NCBI GenBank assembly: GCA_023381515.1
Contig: JAMCQI010000050.1
Location: forward strand, 1-39,015
Reading direction: 5' to 3'
Length of the DNA stretch: 39,015 nt
From: Chloroflexota bacterium
GTDB lineage: Bacteria; Chloroflexota; Anaerolineae; UBA4142
In this document: positions 7,771 to 16,684 of the stretch, piece after piece
Layout: every line of letters starts with the position of its first letter
Position numbering within the stretch: the stretch's first letter is position 1
Program-made: the position numbers and the translations under genes
Notes under the pieces: model-generated
What the model was told of the DNA's origin: nothing
The model's database searches: none
What the model saw: only the letters and a program-made list of their open reading frames with translations

Positions 7771-9879
7771 ATGGACACTTTTCATCGCGCCTTCTTCGCT
7801 CCCCACTCCGTCGCCGTCATCGGTGCTTCCGCCGACACCACGAAACTTGGCCATGCCGTCCTTTTGAACGTCACCCAGTACGGCTACCCCGGACGCGTTT
7901 ATCCGATCAATCCCAAAGCGGACACCATCTTGGGCCTCAAGGCCTATCCTTCCGTTCTCGCGGTCCCCGATGAAATCGACCTGGCCGTCGTCGTCATTCC
8001 AGCCCCCCTTGTCGCGGCCGCTGTTGAGCAGTGCGGTCAGAAGGGAGTCAAAGGTGTCGTCATCATCACTGCCGGCTTTCGCGAAGTCGGCGGCGATGGG
8101 ATGAAGATGGAACGGCAGCTCGTCGACATCGTCCGCCAATATCAGATGCGCATGGTCGGCCCGAACTGTATCGGCATCATCGATACCGTCATCCCTCTGA
8201 ACACCTCCTTTGCCGCCGGCATGCCGCGTCCCGGCAACATCGCATTCATGACCCAGAGCGGCGCCCTCGCGCAAGCGGTTCTCGATTGGGCCGCGGGCAA
8301 GGGGATCGGCTTTTCTCGGTTCGTCAGTATCGGCAACAAGGCCGACTGCAACGAGAATGATTTTATCGAGGCCTGGGGCGATGATCCGCATTCCAAGGTC
8401 ATTCTCGCCTACCTGGAAGACATCCGCGATGGCGCCGCGTTCATGGCCCTGGCTCAGCGCGTCGGCCGCGAGAAAAAGACTCCCATCCTTGCCATCAAGA
8501 GCGGCACGACCGAGGCTGGCACTCGCGCCATCTCCTCGCACACCGGGTCTCTCGCCGGTTCTGAGCGCGCCTATAACGCGGCGCTCAAGCAGTCCGGCGT
8601 CGTCCGCGCGACTTCGATCGAGGGGCTGTTCGATTATTCCATTGCCTTTGCCTACCAACCGGTCCTGCGCGGCAACCGCCTAGCCGTCGTGACGAACGCG
8701 GGCGGGATGGGCGTCATGGCGACCGATGCCATCGAACGCGCCGGCCTTTCCATCGCCCGTCTCGCACCCGAGACAATCCAATCCCTACAGCAGAAAATTC
8801 CCGAGATCGCGAACGCCGCCAATCCGATCGACGTACGCGGCGACGCGTACGAGGACCGCTACGAAATCGCCCTCCGGTGTGCGCTCGCCGATCCGAATGT
8901 CGATGCAGCCATTCCCATTCTGATTCCACAGGAATTGACACGCGTCAAGGAGAGTGCGCTCGTCATCGCCGCCGTCGCCCGCGAGTATGCGCCCTCAGGC
9001 AAGACCGTCGTCGCCTGCTTTATGGGCGAGGAGCGCTCGCGGGAGGGCGTCCAACTGCTCACCGAGAACAATATTCCCAACTATCCTTTCCCGGAACGCG
9101 CCGTCGATGCCCTCCGTGCGATGTGGGAATACCGTCAATGGCTCGACCGCCCCTCTGAGGACATGCCGCATTTCGATTTCGACGACGCCGCCATCCGCAA
9201 GACAATCGCCGCCGTCCGCGCCGACAGGCGCACCGCCCTCGTCGAGAGCGAAGCGCGGACCATTGCGCAGGCGATCGGTCTCCCCGTCCCCCGGACAAAG
9301 CTCGCGCGCAATGCCGAGGAAGCCATCACGATCGCGTCTGGCATCGGTTATCCTGTCGTGATGAAGATCGCCTCGCCGGACATCTTGCACAAGTCTGATA
9401 TTGGCGGCGTCAAAGTTGGCATCGCGAGCGACCAGGATGCGCGCGACGCCTTTGACCTCGTCACCTACCGGGCGAGTCGTTTTATGCCCGATGCCCAGGT
9501 ATGGGGGGTGACTGTCCAACAGATGATCCCCCCGGGCAAAGAGGTGATCATCGGGATGAGCCGCGATCCGCAATTCGGCCCACTCCTCGCCTTCGGCATG
9601 GGAGGAGTCTATGTCGAGGTGCTCAAAGACGTGACTTTTCGCGTCGCTCCCATCGCCTCGCGTGATGCGACCGAAATGATGGAGGAAATTCGCGGAGCTC
9701 CACTCCTGCGCGGCGTCCGCGGCGAACCGCCGTCTGACCTAAACGCGGTCCGCGATGCGATTCTCCGTGTGTCTCAATTGGTCAGCACGTTCCCCGAGAT
9801 CGTCGAAATGGACGTAAATCCGCTCGTCGTCCATCGCAGCGGCGCCGTCGCCATCGACGTTCGCATGGTTATCCAATAA
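7771..9879 (+). CDS. Acetate--CoA ligase (ADP-forming), fused alpha-beta subunits
   Basis: A 702-residue NDP-forming acyl-CoA synthetase. It interconverts acetyl-CoA, ADP and Pi with acetate, CoA and ATP, usually making ATP from acetyl-CoA in fermentation. The CoA-binding Rossmann domain is N-terminal (SVAVIGASADTTKLGHAVLLN, about residues 13-33). A succinyl-CoA-ligase-like domain follows with the phosphohistidine loop SSHTGSLAGS (about residue 255). The ATP-grasp domain is C-terminal (about 480-700; PVVMKIASPDILHKSD, EVIIGMSRDPQFGPLLAFGMGG, EMDVNPLVV). Length and domain order fit the fused bacterial type. The start is set by the TATAAT box 7 nt upstream and by MDTFHRAFFAPHSVAVIG matching family N-termini. 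The BioD/DRTGG gene follows after 162 nt, a pairing that suggests acetate metabolism. Confidence 0.9.
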   Translation: MDTFHRAFFAPHSVAVIGASADTTKLGHAVLLNVTQYGYPGRVYPINPKADTILGLKAYPSVLAVPDEIDLAVVVIPAPLVAAAVEQCGQKGVKGVVIITAGFREVGGDGMKMERQLVDIVRQYQMRMVGPNCIGIIDTVIPLNTSFAAGMPRPGNIAFMTQSGALAQAVLDWAAGKGIGFSRFVSIGNKADCNENDFIEAWGDDPHSKVILAYLEDIRDGAAFMALAQRVGREKKTPILAIKSGTTEAGTRAISSHTGSLAGSERAYNAALKQSGVVRATSIEGLFDYSIAFAYQPVLRGNRLAVVTNAGGMGVMATDAIERAGLSIARLAPETIQSLQQKIPEIANAANPIDVRGDAYEDRYEIALRCALADPNVDAAIPILIPQELTRVKESALVIAAVAREYAPSGKTVVACFMGEERSREGVQLLTENNIPNYPFPERAVDALRAMWEYRQWLDRPSEDMPHFDFDDAAIRKTIAAVRADRRTALVESEARTIAQAIGLPVPRTKLARNAEEAITIASGIGYPVVMKIASPDILHKSDIGGVKVGIASDQDARDAFDLVTYRASRFMPDAQVWGVTVQQMIPPGKEVIIGMSRDPQFGPLLAFGMGGVYVEVLKDVTFRVAPIASRDATEMMEEIRGAPLLRGVRGEPPSDLNAVRDAILRVSQLVSTFPEIVEMDVNPLVVHRSGAVAIDVRMVIQ

Positions 9880-9993
9880 GAGATGTTGTGCAATGTCCGA
9901 CCAGCCGTCTCCCAATGGTTTTCGCACCTTCCTGATCGTCTTGGCCACCCAGTCCATCTCGATCTTGAGGAGCCCGCTTTTAACTCTTGTCCC

Positions 9994-10021
9994 TTGGCTG
10001 ATTGGATATTTGGCTGATTGG
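9994..10021. repeat. Two copies of TTGGCTGATTGG
   Basis: The 12-mer occurs at 9994-10005 and 10010-10021 (16-bp period), just before the ribosome-binding site of the next gene. The remaining gap (9880-9993) holds no recognisable gene or terminator. Confidence 0.5.
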
Positions 10022-10041
10022 CTCATTGTCCAGGAGGCTCC

Positions 10042-11109
10042 ATGATCACGCTTTATATCGTTTCTACCGAATCCTTTTCCGGCAAGACTTCTCTCTGTTA
10101 CGGGCTTGCGGCTCGCTTGCAGCGCGACGGCCTCCGCGTCGGCTATTTCAAACCTCTGGTCTTTCATGGCAGGCTTGTTCAGGGCCGCGCCATTAGCGAG
10201 GACGCGACGTTCATGCGCGAGGCCATCGGCCTCGCCGAGGACGACCGCCTCCTCGCTCCTGTCGTCCTCGACGAACTCGCCATCGAGCAAGCTGCCTCCG
10301 GCAAACCCAACGACTATGCCGCGCGCATCGACCGCGCCTTTGCCGAGGTCGCGCGAGGCAAAGACGTCATCGTGTCCGAAGGTGCCACCAGCCTCACGGA
10401 AGGCAATCTCGTCGATCTCCCGCCTGAGAACGTGGCCGAGCGTTTGGACGCCCGCGTCCTAGCCATCTCCAAATGCACGAATGACCTCGTCAGCGATCGT
10501 ATCATTGCCTCTCAACGCCAGTTTGGCAGCCGGTTCTTGGGCGCCATTATCAACGAAGTCCCGCGGCCCCGACTCGACTTTGTGAACCAGATGATGGTCC
10601 CAGCTCTTGCCGCGCGCGGGATCACCGTCTATGCGACGCTCCCGCAAGAGCGCCTGCTTCTCTCCATGACCGTCAAAGAAATCGCCGAGGTCCTTGACGC
10701 CGAAATCATCGGTGCGGCCGAACGCGGCGAAGATCTTGTCGAGAATCTCATGGTCGGCGCCATGGGCATGGACTCGGCTCTCTCCTATTTCCGTCGAAAA
10801 CCCAACAAAGCGGTCATTACGGGCGGCGACCGCGCGGACATCCAGTTGGCGGCACTCGAAACGTCCACCCGCTGCCTTGTTCTCACCGGCAATTTCCACC
10901 CCAGCCCTCTCATCGTAGGGCGGGCGGAGGAGCTCCAAGTGCCGCTCATCATCGCCAAACAAGACACTCTCACAGCCGTCGATATTATCCAGCAATACTT
11001 TGGCAAAATCCGTTTGCACGAGCCTCGCAAGGTCGAGCGGTTTATCGACCTCCTGAACGAAACCCTTGACTTTGCGCGTCTCTATCAAGCCGCTGGGATC
11101 AAGGTCTAG
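10042..11109 (+). CDS. BioD-like P-loop protein with DRTGG domain (phosphotransacetylase N-terminal-like)
   Basis: A 355-residue cytoplasmic protein. The N-terminal 200 residues resemble dethiobiotin-synthetase-like P-loop NTPases: IVSTESFSGKTSLCYGLA is a Walker A variant, and GRAISEDATFMRE and VIVSEGATSLTEG follow. The C-terminal part is a DRTGG-type domain (about 215-320), with AVITGGDRADIQLAAL at the signature position. The same two-part layout forms the N-terminal regulatory half of long phosphotransacetylases. Here the catalytic Pta domain is absent. The ATG has AGGAGG 6 nt upstream. The gene follows the ADP-forming acetate-CoA ligase, so I infer a role in sensing or controlling the acetyl-CoA/acetate pool; no catalytic function can be assigned. 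A further possible start (10018) lacks a ribosome-binding site. Confidence 0.75.
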   Translation: MITLYIVSTESFSGKTSLCYGLAARLQRDGLRVGYFKPLVFHGRLVQGRAISEDATFMREAIGLAEDDRLLAPVVLDELAIEQAASGKPNDYAARIDRAFAEVARGKDVIVSEGATSLTEGNLVDLPPENVAERLDARVLAISKCTNDLVSDRIIASQRQFGSRFLGAIINEVPRPRLDFVNQMMVPALAARGITVYATLPQERLLLSMTVKEIAEVLDAEIIGAAERGEDLVENLMVGAMGMDSALSYFRRKPNKAVITGGDRADIQLAALETSTRCLVLTGNFHPSPLIVGRAEELQVPLIIAKQDTLTAVDIIQQYFGKIRLHEPRKVERFIDLLNETLDFARLYQAAGIKV

Positions 11110-11152
11110 AACCAACTGCGTTTCCAGCCATTGTTACACTCTAGAGGTAATC

Positions 11153-13210
11153 ATGCCCCGTGATCTGCCCGTCGGGAACGGCACCCTGCTCGTCAATTTC
11201 GACAGCACCTACCAACTCCGCGATCTCTACTACCCACATGTGGGCAGAGAAAATCAGACAAACGGCGGTCCCTTCCGTTTTGGCGTTTGGACGGAGAACC
11301 AATTCCGATGGATCACCGACCCGCGCTGGTCTCGCCAGCTCAACTATGACGACGATACGCTCGTTACGCGCGTTCAGCTCAGCCACCCTGACCTTCAAGT
11401 CCACCTTGTCTGCGCCGACGCCGTGGATTTTCACGAAAACATTTACTTGCGCCGCCTTGACGTCACCAATGCCGCCGACCACGCGCGCGAAATCCGCCTT
11501 TTCTTCAATCAGGACCTGAACATCTACGAGACCGAGATCGGCGACACCGCTTATTACGAGCCGCAGCGCCGCGCCCTCTTCCATTACAAAGACAGGCGCT
11601 GGTTCCTCATCAACGGGTGCAGGCTGGGGGAGCCGGAAGGCGTGGACCAGTGGGCGACCGGGCTAAAGCAACTGCCTGGGTATGAAGGAACCTGGCGTGA
11701 CGCGGAGGACGGCCAGCTCAGCGGCAATCCGATTGCCCAGGGCAGCGTAGACTCGACCATCGGCTTGCATGTCCAATTGAACGCGGGTGAGACCAAGACT
11801 CTGTACTATTGGATTTGCGTGGCCGAAGACTTTGAGAGCGTGATCCTCCTCAACCGCCTCATCCGCGACCGCGGCCCGCAGCGCTTTATGGACCGCACCG
11901 CCGCTTATTGGCGCCTCTGGGTTAACAAACAAGAGTACGCTTTCAACTCTCTTCCGCCCGATATTGTTCAGGCCTACAAAAAGAGCACACTCATCATCCG
12001 GACCCAGACGGATAATGGCGGCGCTATCATCGCCGCGAATGACAGCGACATCACCTCCGCCGTGCGCGACACCTATTCGTACATGTGGCCCCGCGACGGC
12101 GCCCTCGTCGCTCATGCGCTTGACCTCGCCGACCAGTCCGAACTCGCGCAGAGTTTCTCCAACTTTTGCGCGCGCGTCATCACCAGCGAAGGCTACTTTT
12201 TGCACAAATACAACCCCGATGGCTCCCTCGCCAGCTCCTGGCAGCCCTGGTACGAGGACGGCCACAAGGTCCTTCCCATTCAAGAGGACGAAACCGGCCT
12301 GGTCCTCTGGTCACTCTGGAAACATTTCGACAAGTTTCGCGACGTCGAGTTCATCAAGCCGCTCTTCCGGCCTTTGCTCATGGATGCGGCCAATTGGATG
12401 GTTAGCTATCGCGATCCCGCGACCTCCCTCCCCCTTCCCAGTTGGGACTTGTGGGAAGAACGCCGCGGCGTGCATGCTTTCACCCTCGGCGCGACTTGGG
12501 CCGGTCTGAGCGCCGCCGCGAGCTTCGCCGAGGCGTTCGGCGAAGACGCGAGCGCTGAAAAATACCGGCGCGCCGCCGCCGAGATCAAAGCGGCATCCGA
12601 CAAATACCTCTGGCAGCCAAGCGCAAACCGTTTTGTCCGCCGCTTGATCCCCAACGACAAAGGGGGGTACGACGTGGACTGGATTTTCGACGCGAGCGTG
12701 TACGGCCTCTTCCAGTTTGGTATGTACGCGCCGGATGATCCCCGCATCGTCTCCACGATGAAGGCAACGCGCGAGCGTCTTTGGGTCAAATCGGATGTCG
12801 GCGGCATGGCACGTTACGAGAATGACCTTTACCACCAAGTCAGCCAGGACATCGGCAACGTGCCCGGCAATCCTTGGTTCGTTTGCACCCTGTGGCTCGC
12901 CTCTTGGCATATCGCGATGGCCAAATCAACGGAGGACCTGCAGCCCGCTCGCGACATCTTCCGCTGGGTTGTCGATCACGCGCTTCCCAGCGGCGTCCTC
13001 GCCGAACAGGTCAACCCATACACGGACGAGCCTCTCAGCGTGTCCCCCTTGACTTGGAGCCACGGCGTCTTTGTCACTGCCATTCTCGAATACCTTGACA
13101 AGCTTTCCGAGCTCGACCTCTGTCCAGTCTGCGGCAATCCGCGCTATTCCCGCGAGCTTGACAAGCTACGTACGGAGCACACGCATCATCACTTTCAAGA
13201 GACAAGCTGA
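11153..13210 (+). CDS. GH15 glucoamylase-like glycoside hydrolase
   Basis: A 685-residue protein of the GH15 family, which releases glucose from alpha-glucan or trehalose non-reducing ends. The N-terminal beta-sandwich (about 1-270) begins with MPRDLPVGNGTLLVNFD and the YYPHVGRENQ motif. The (alpha/alpha)6 catalytic barrel follows: MWPRDGALVAHAL (about 315), the general-acid region SWDLWEERRGVHAFTLG (about 428-444), and the general-base region GVLAEQVNPYTDEP ahead of SPLTWSHG (about 615-640). There is no signal peptide, so it should be cytoplasmic and act on stored glycogen or imported oligosaccharides. A short tail carries CPVCGNP, a possible half zinc site. The ATG is preceded by GAGGT; an earlier in-frame ATG at 11066 overlaps the previous gene and is not favoured. 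Confidence 0.88.
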   Translation: MPRDLPVGNGTLLVNFDSTYQLRDLYYPHVGRENQTNGGPFRFGVWTENQFRWITDPRWSRQLNYDDDTLVTRVQLSHPDLQVHLVCADAVDFHENIYLRRLDVTNAADHAREIRLFFNQDLNIYETEIGDTAYYEPQRRALFHYKDRRWFLINGCRLGEPEGVDQWATGLKQLPGYEGTWRDAEDGQLSGNPIAQGSVDSTIGLHVQLNAGETKTLYYWICVAEDFESVILLNRLIRDRGPQRFMDRTAAYWRLWVNKQEYAFNSLPPDIVQAYKKSTLIIRTQTDNGGAIIAANDSDITSAVRDTYSYMWPRDGALVAHALDLADQSELAQSFSNFCARVITSEGYFLHKYNPDGSLASSWQPWYEDGHKVLPIQEDETGLVLWSLWKHFDKFRDVEFIKPLFRPLLMDAANWMVSYRDPATSLPLPSWDLWEERRGVHAFTLGATWAGLSAAASFAEAFGEDASAEKYRRAAAEIKAASDKYLWQPSANRFVRRLIPNDKGGYDVDWIFDASVYGLFQFGMYAPDDPRIVSTMKATRERLWVKSDVGGMARYENDLYHQVSQDIGNVPGNPWFVCTLWLASWHIAMAKSTEDLQPARDIFRWVVDHALPSGVLAEQVNPYTDEPLSVSPLTWSHGVFVTAILEYLDKLSELDLCPVCGNPRYSRELDKLRTEHTHHHFQETS

Positions 13211-13290
13211 AGCAAGCGGTGGTGGGACCCAACCCTGGTCCCAATTCTGTCTTATGTAGCTCACCGGCTGTTCATCGAAATCGCCTGGAG

Positions 13291-13673
13291 GAAAGTATAA
13301 CGCGACCTCAATATGCGCTTGTCCCGATTCTGTGCGGGGTCGTTTCCGCTAGGTTCATCGCAGGAAGCAGTCCACGACTCCGCTCCACCGCGGTTCCGAC
13401 CCGCGCGCTTGCGCCAACCTCCGCCGCCGCTGTGGCCACAGTTCAGTCCGCTCCCCCCACCCTCGAGTTGATCCTTTCCGCCTGACGAGCGCCGTCATTT
13501 CGGGGGGAAAGGCCACAATTCATCTCTCCGGCACCTACAAGCTCGGCGGCGCGTGCGACAACCCACGCCTCTCCGGACAAATCGAGCAGACGGCCCTGCA
13601 GTTTTCGACTGTCAAGCAGGTGGCCGTCTTCATCAATGGTGTCCCGCTTGACACAATCCTCACAAGCAAGTAA
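13291..13673 (+). pseudogene. Decayed lipoprotein gene with C-terminal GerMN-type domain
   Basis: Two unjoined pieces. Near 13290 a GGAGGAAAG ribosome-binding site precedes a hydrophobic leader-like frame (QYALVPILCGVVSARF) and then a Pro/Thr/Ala-rich linker that stops at 13485. In another frame, about 13470-13673, the text reads GGKATIHLSGTYKLGGACDN, then PRLSGQIEQTALQF, then VKQVAVFINGVPLD and a TAA. The second piece matches, from memory, the end of GerMN-domain (spore-germination-like) secreted proteins. The core that should join them is missing and the frame changes, so I call it a pseudogene. It fills the 475-nt gap between the GH15 gene and deoC. Confidence 0.55.
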
Positions 13674-13676
13674 CAT
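13648..13676 (+). promoter_or_regulatory. Promoter of deoC, TTGACA-17-TAACAT
   Basis: A perfect -35 TTGACA (13648-13653), 17 nt, then TAACAT (13671-13676), whose first three bases are the stop codon of the GerMN remnant. The ATG of deoC is 10 nt downstream, giving a leader of only a few nucleotides and no ribosome-binding site. Confidence 0.6.
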
Positions 13677-13685
13677 CCGACTGCT

Positions 13686-14336
13686 ATGACCCCGTTTGAA
13701 CTTGCCCAGAGAATCGATTTCTCGCTCGTCGGTCCCGAAGTCTCTCGCTACGAAGTGGAACAGGGTTGCGAACTCGCCAAGCGACTCAGGTTGTACGCCG
13801 TCGTCGTCAAGCCGCACTATGTCGAGTTGGCGCGCAAAGTCATCAAGGAAGGGCGCGTCAAGATCGTCTCCGTCGTCGGTTTTCCCCACGGTGGCGTCAC
13901 CACCGCCGTGAAGATGGTTGAAGCGCGCGACGTACTTCAGCGCGGCGCCGACGAAATTGACATGGTCATCAACATCGGCGCGCTGCGCGACAACGACGCC
14001 TTGGTTGTCAAGAACGACATTGCCATCGTGGCCAAGACGGCCCGCTCCCATCCGGTCAAAGTGATCCTGGAAACAGGTTTCTTGTCCGAAGAGGAAATCG
14101 TGCGGGGCTGCAAACTCGCCGAAGACGCCGGGGCATCATTCGTCGCGACGTCGAGCGGCTATGGCCCCGGCGGAGCCACGGCCGAGGACCTTCGCATCAT
14201 GCGCAACACCCTCGGCCCCACTATGCAAATCAAAGCTGCCGGCATCACCAGCTGGCAAATCGCCCTCTTGGCAGTCGAATCTGGCGTTGCACGTATCGGG
14301 ACCACAACTCCGGACCGGATTCTGCGCGGCGAATAG
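13686..14336 (+). CDS. deoC: Deoxyribose-phosphate aldolase
   Basis: A 216-residue class I aldolase that splits 2-deoxyribose-5-phosphate into acetaldehyde and glyceraldehyde-3-phosphate in deoxynucleoside breakdown. DeoC marks: IDFSLVGP at the N-terminus (usually IDHTLL), VVGFPHG (about 60-66), GADEIDMVINIGAL (about 90-103), the Schiff-base lysine region VKVILETGFLSEEE (about 123-136), TSSGYGPGGAT (about 155-165) and the second lysine in MQIKAAGI (about 178-185). Length fits the family (210-260). The ATG lies 10 nt after a TAACAT box. Acetaldehyde from this enzyme could feed the acetyl-CoA and aldehyde metabolism encoded on either side, which is an inference. Confidence 0.9.
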   Translation: MTPFELAQRIDFSLVGPEVSRYEVEQGCELAKRLRLYAVVVKPHYVELARKVIKEGRVKIVSVVGFPHGGVTTAVKMVEARDVLQRGADEIDMVINIGALRDNDALVVKNDIAIVAKTARSHPVKVILETGFLSEEEIVRGCKLAEDAGASFVATSSGYGPGGATAEDLRIMRNTLGPTMQIKAAGITSWQIALLAVESGVARIGTTTPDRILRGE

Positions 14337-14407
14337 GTTCATGGAACACATTCGAGCGATCGAACGTCTCCAGAGTGTAGGACAATATTGCTCACATGGA
14401 GGCCGCT

Positions 14408-15874
14408 ATGAACCGTCGCCGCATCTTTGTCGTCCTTGCCTTCTCCGGTCTGCTCATGGTTCTCATGACCTACGCGGTGCGCAATCCCCTTACATCGGAC
14501 GTGCCCGTGGCGCAGGCCCAGAGCGCCGGCGTGGACATTACCGTTTACAACCAGAATATTGCCCTCGTCAAGGATAGACGCACCCTAGCCCTAAAGCGCG
14601 GCGCGAACCAGGTGCGCTTTTCCGATGTCGCAGCCCAGATCGATCCGACGAGCGTCCAGTTCACGTCTCTGAGCGACCCCGCCGGCACTCACGTCGTCGA
14701 GCAAAACTATGCCTATGATGTTGTGAACAGCGGCAAGATCCTCCAGCGCTACCTCGACCAGAACGTCTCCCTTGTTACGGAAGATGGAACCAAGTACAGC
14801 GGCAAGCTGCTGAGCGGCGCGGACGATGTGATTCTGCAGGGAGAGGATGGCCAGGTCACCTCGGTCAAGCTCGCCAAGGTGCGTGAGCTGAAATTCCCTC
14901 AGCTGCCAGGTGGTTTGATCACCAAACCGACCCTCATGTGGACGATTGACTCGGCTCAAGACGGCAGCCAGGACACCCAGGTGACCTATCTGACGAACGG
15001 CATGAATTGGCGTGCCAATTATGTAGTCGTCGTGGATGCCAAGGACACGTCGATGAACCTCAACGGCTGGGTGACGGTTGACAACCAGAGCGGCGCCACC
15101 TTTCCGGATGCCAAACTAAAACTCGTCGCCGGCGATGTCCGCACGGTGACTCCTCCTCTTGCAGCCAAGTCGGACATGGCCCCACGCCCCGCCGCGACCA
15201 GTGCGCCCGCCGGACAGCAATTCAGCCAGCAGTCCTTTTTCGAATATCACCTCTACACGCTGCAGCGCTCGACGACTCTCAACAATCGCGAGACCAAACA
15301 GATTGAATTCACCAGCGCGACTAGAGTGCCCATCGACAAGATCTTTGTCTACGATGGCGCACCGGGCCTCGGCTTTTACGGCTACCCGATCAGCGATGCG
15401 GCTTATGGCAAGACAAGCGACACCAAGGTCGCCGTAATGATCGAGTTCAAGAACTCGGACAGCAACTCGCTCGGCATGCCTCTCCCCAAAGGGACGATCC
15501 GTGTCTATAAGCAAGATAGCGATGGCGGGAACCAGTTCATCGGCGAAGACAATATCGATCACACCGCCAAGGACGAGACTATCCGCCTGAATGTCGGCAA
15601 CGCGTTTGACGTCGTCGGCGAGCGCACCCAGACCAACTTTAGCAAAACGAGCGAACGGTCCATCGAGGAAACGTACCAGATCAAATTGCGCAACCACAAG
15701 ACGGAAGCCGTAGAAGTGCGCGCAGTAGAGCACCTGTTCCGCTGGTCCAACTGGCAGATCTTGCGTTCCAGCGCCGACTATACCAAGCTCGATGCCCAGA
15801 CGATAGAATTTCGCGTCCCCATCGGCCCCGACGCCGAACAGACCGTCACTTACACGGTCAAGTACACTTGGTAA
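14408..15874 (+). CDS. DUF4139-domain exported protein
   Basis: A 488-residue protein of unknown function. An N-terminal signal or anchor segment (RRRIFVVLAFSGLLMVLMTYAV, about residues 3-24) is followed by an N-terminal domain beginning VDITVYNQNIALVKDRRTL, typical of DUF4139 proteins. The body is rich in beta strands. YLTNGMNWRANYVVVVD, WVTVDNQSGATFPDAKLKLVAGDV and a C-terminal VPIGPDAEQTVTYTVKYTW are family landmarks. It is probably on the outer face of the membrane. I chose the ATG at 14408 because GGAGG lies 6 nt upstream; the ATG at 14396 overlaps that site. It follows deoC by 71 nt, with no clear functional tie. Confidence 0.75.
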   Translation: MNRRRIFVVLAFSGLLMVLMTYAVRNPLTSDVPVAQAQSAGVDITVYNQNIALVKDRRTLALKRGANQVRFSDVAAQIDPTSVQFTSLSDPAGTHVVEQNYAYDVVNSGKILQRYLDQNVSLVTEDGTKYSGKLLSGADDVILQGEDGQVTSVKLAKVRELKFPQLPGGLITKPTLMWTIDSAQDGSQDTQVTYLTNGMNWRANYVVVVDAKDTSMNLNGWVTVDNQSGATFPDAKLKLVAGDVRTVTPPLAAKSDMAPRPAATSAPAGQQFSQQSFFEYHLYTLQRSTTLNNRETKQIEFTSATRVPIDKIFVYDGAPGLGFYGYPISDAAYGKTSDTKVAVMIEFKNSDSNSLGMPLPKGTIRVYKQDSDGGNQFIGEDNIDHTAKDETIRLNVGNAFDVVGERTQTNFSKTSERSIEETYQIKLRNHKTEAVEVRAVEHLFRWSNWQILRSSADYTKLDAQTIEFRVPIGPDAEQTVTYTVKYTW

Positions 15875-15887
15875 GTAGGCTGGCCGA

Positions 15888-15916
15888 TTGCCATTTCCGC
15901 CGATTTCTGCTAGATT
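15888..15916 (+). promoter_or_regulatory. Promoter TTGCCA-17-TAGATT
   Basis: TTGCCA (15888-15893), a 17-nt spacer and TAGATT (15911-15916). The GTG start codon of the methyltransferase begins 6 nt later at 15923, at the expected transcription start. This is one of the clearest leaderless arrangements in the window. Confidence 0.55.
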
Positions 15917-15922
15917 TAGGTC

Positions 15923-16660
15923 GTGATTCAGCAAGACAAGGCAATCCGCCTCGGCCATCCTTCTTACGTTTGGCGGTTTGGCCAGGACCGGCGGCTAGAT
16001 CTCATCCGGCAGCATGTCCCGCTCGAAGGGGCGCGCATCCTCGATGTCGGTTGTGGGATCGGAACCTATCTCGAGAAATTCCGCGGACTCACGGCCCTCC
16101 CTTTCGGCGTGGACATTGATCCTGACAAACTGGAAAGGGCCGGAAAGGAGAAAGGGCTCAAAACGCTCGCGCTCGCAGCGTCCGAGTTCCTGCCGTTCCC
16201 TTCTGAGAGCTTCGACGCCGTCCTTCTCCACGAAGTGATCGAACATGTGACGGATGACGGTCGTACCGTTCGCGAGGCGCACCGCGTGGCCAAGTTCGGA
16301 GGCTTGGTCCTCGTCTTCGCCCCCAATCGCTGGTATCCCTTCGAGACGCACGGCGTCTACCTCGGGCACCGCTACTTCTTCGGCAACATCCCCTTCGTCG
16401 GCTATCTTCCCGATTCCTTGCGCCGTCGTCTTGCCCCTCATGTCCGTGCCTATCGCGCGGAACAAGTCCAGGCTCTCTTCGCGGGTCTCGATGGTAAGGT
16501 GGTCCGCTTGACGCAGATCTATCCCGGCTACGACAAGACGGCGGGGCGGCGGCCCCGGCTCGCGCGCCTCTTCCGCCGCGTCACCTACTGGCTCGAGTCT
16601 ACACCGCTGCGCACGTTCGGCTTGTCCCATTTCCTCGTGTGGCGCAAAGGGCATGACTAA
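15923..16660 (+). CDS. Class I SAM-dependent methyltransferase
   Basis: A 245-residue cytoplasmic methyltransferase. Motif I is ILDVGCGIGTYLEKF (about residues 39-53), followed by the acidic motif II GVDIDPDKL (about 62-70), a motif near LPFPSESFDAVLLHEVIEHV (about 91-110) and AHRVAKFGGLVLVFAPNRWYPFETHG (about 117-142). NRWYPFETHG, and a C-terminal part rich in Arg and aromatic residues, resemble methyltransferases of polysaccharide or lipid pathways, but the substrate cannot be told from sequence. The start is GTG, at the predicted transcription start. Confidence 0.8.
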   Translation: MIQQDKAIRLGHPSYVWRFGQDRRLDLIRQHVPLEGARILDVGCGIGTYLEKFRGLTALPFGVDIDPDKLERAGKEKGLKTLALAASEFLPFPSESFDAVLLHEVIEHVTDDGRTVREAHRVAKFGGLVLVFAPNRWYPFETHGVYLGHRYFFGNIPFVGYLPDSLRRRLAPHVRAYRAEQVQALFAGLDGKVVRLTQIYPGYDKTAGRRPRLARLFRRVTYWLESTPLRTFGLSHFLVWRKGHD

Positions 16661-16684
16661 CTGACGATTTAGCCAGCCCACGCT

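Noticed and set aside
9690..9735. RGAPLLRGVRGEPP in the acetate-CoA ligase as a repeat-encoded insert
   Set aside because: LLRGVRGEPP is normal at this place in the family, so no insertion is needed.
13219..13485. An 88-codon plus-strand frame as a real gene
   Set aside because: It contains a leader-like stretch and a Pro/Ala linker, then stops where the GerMN domain continues in another frame; treated as part of the pseudogene.
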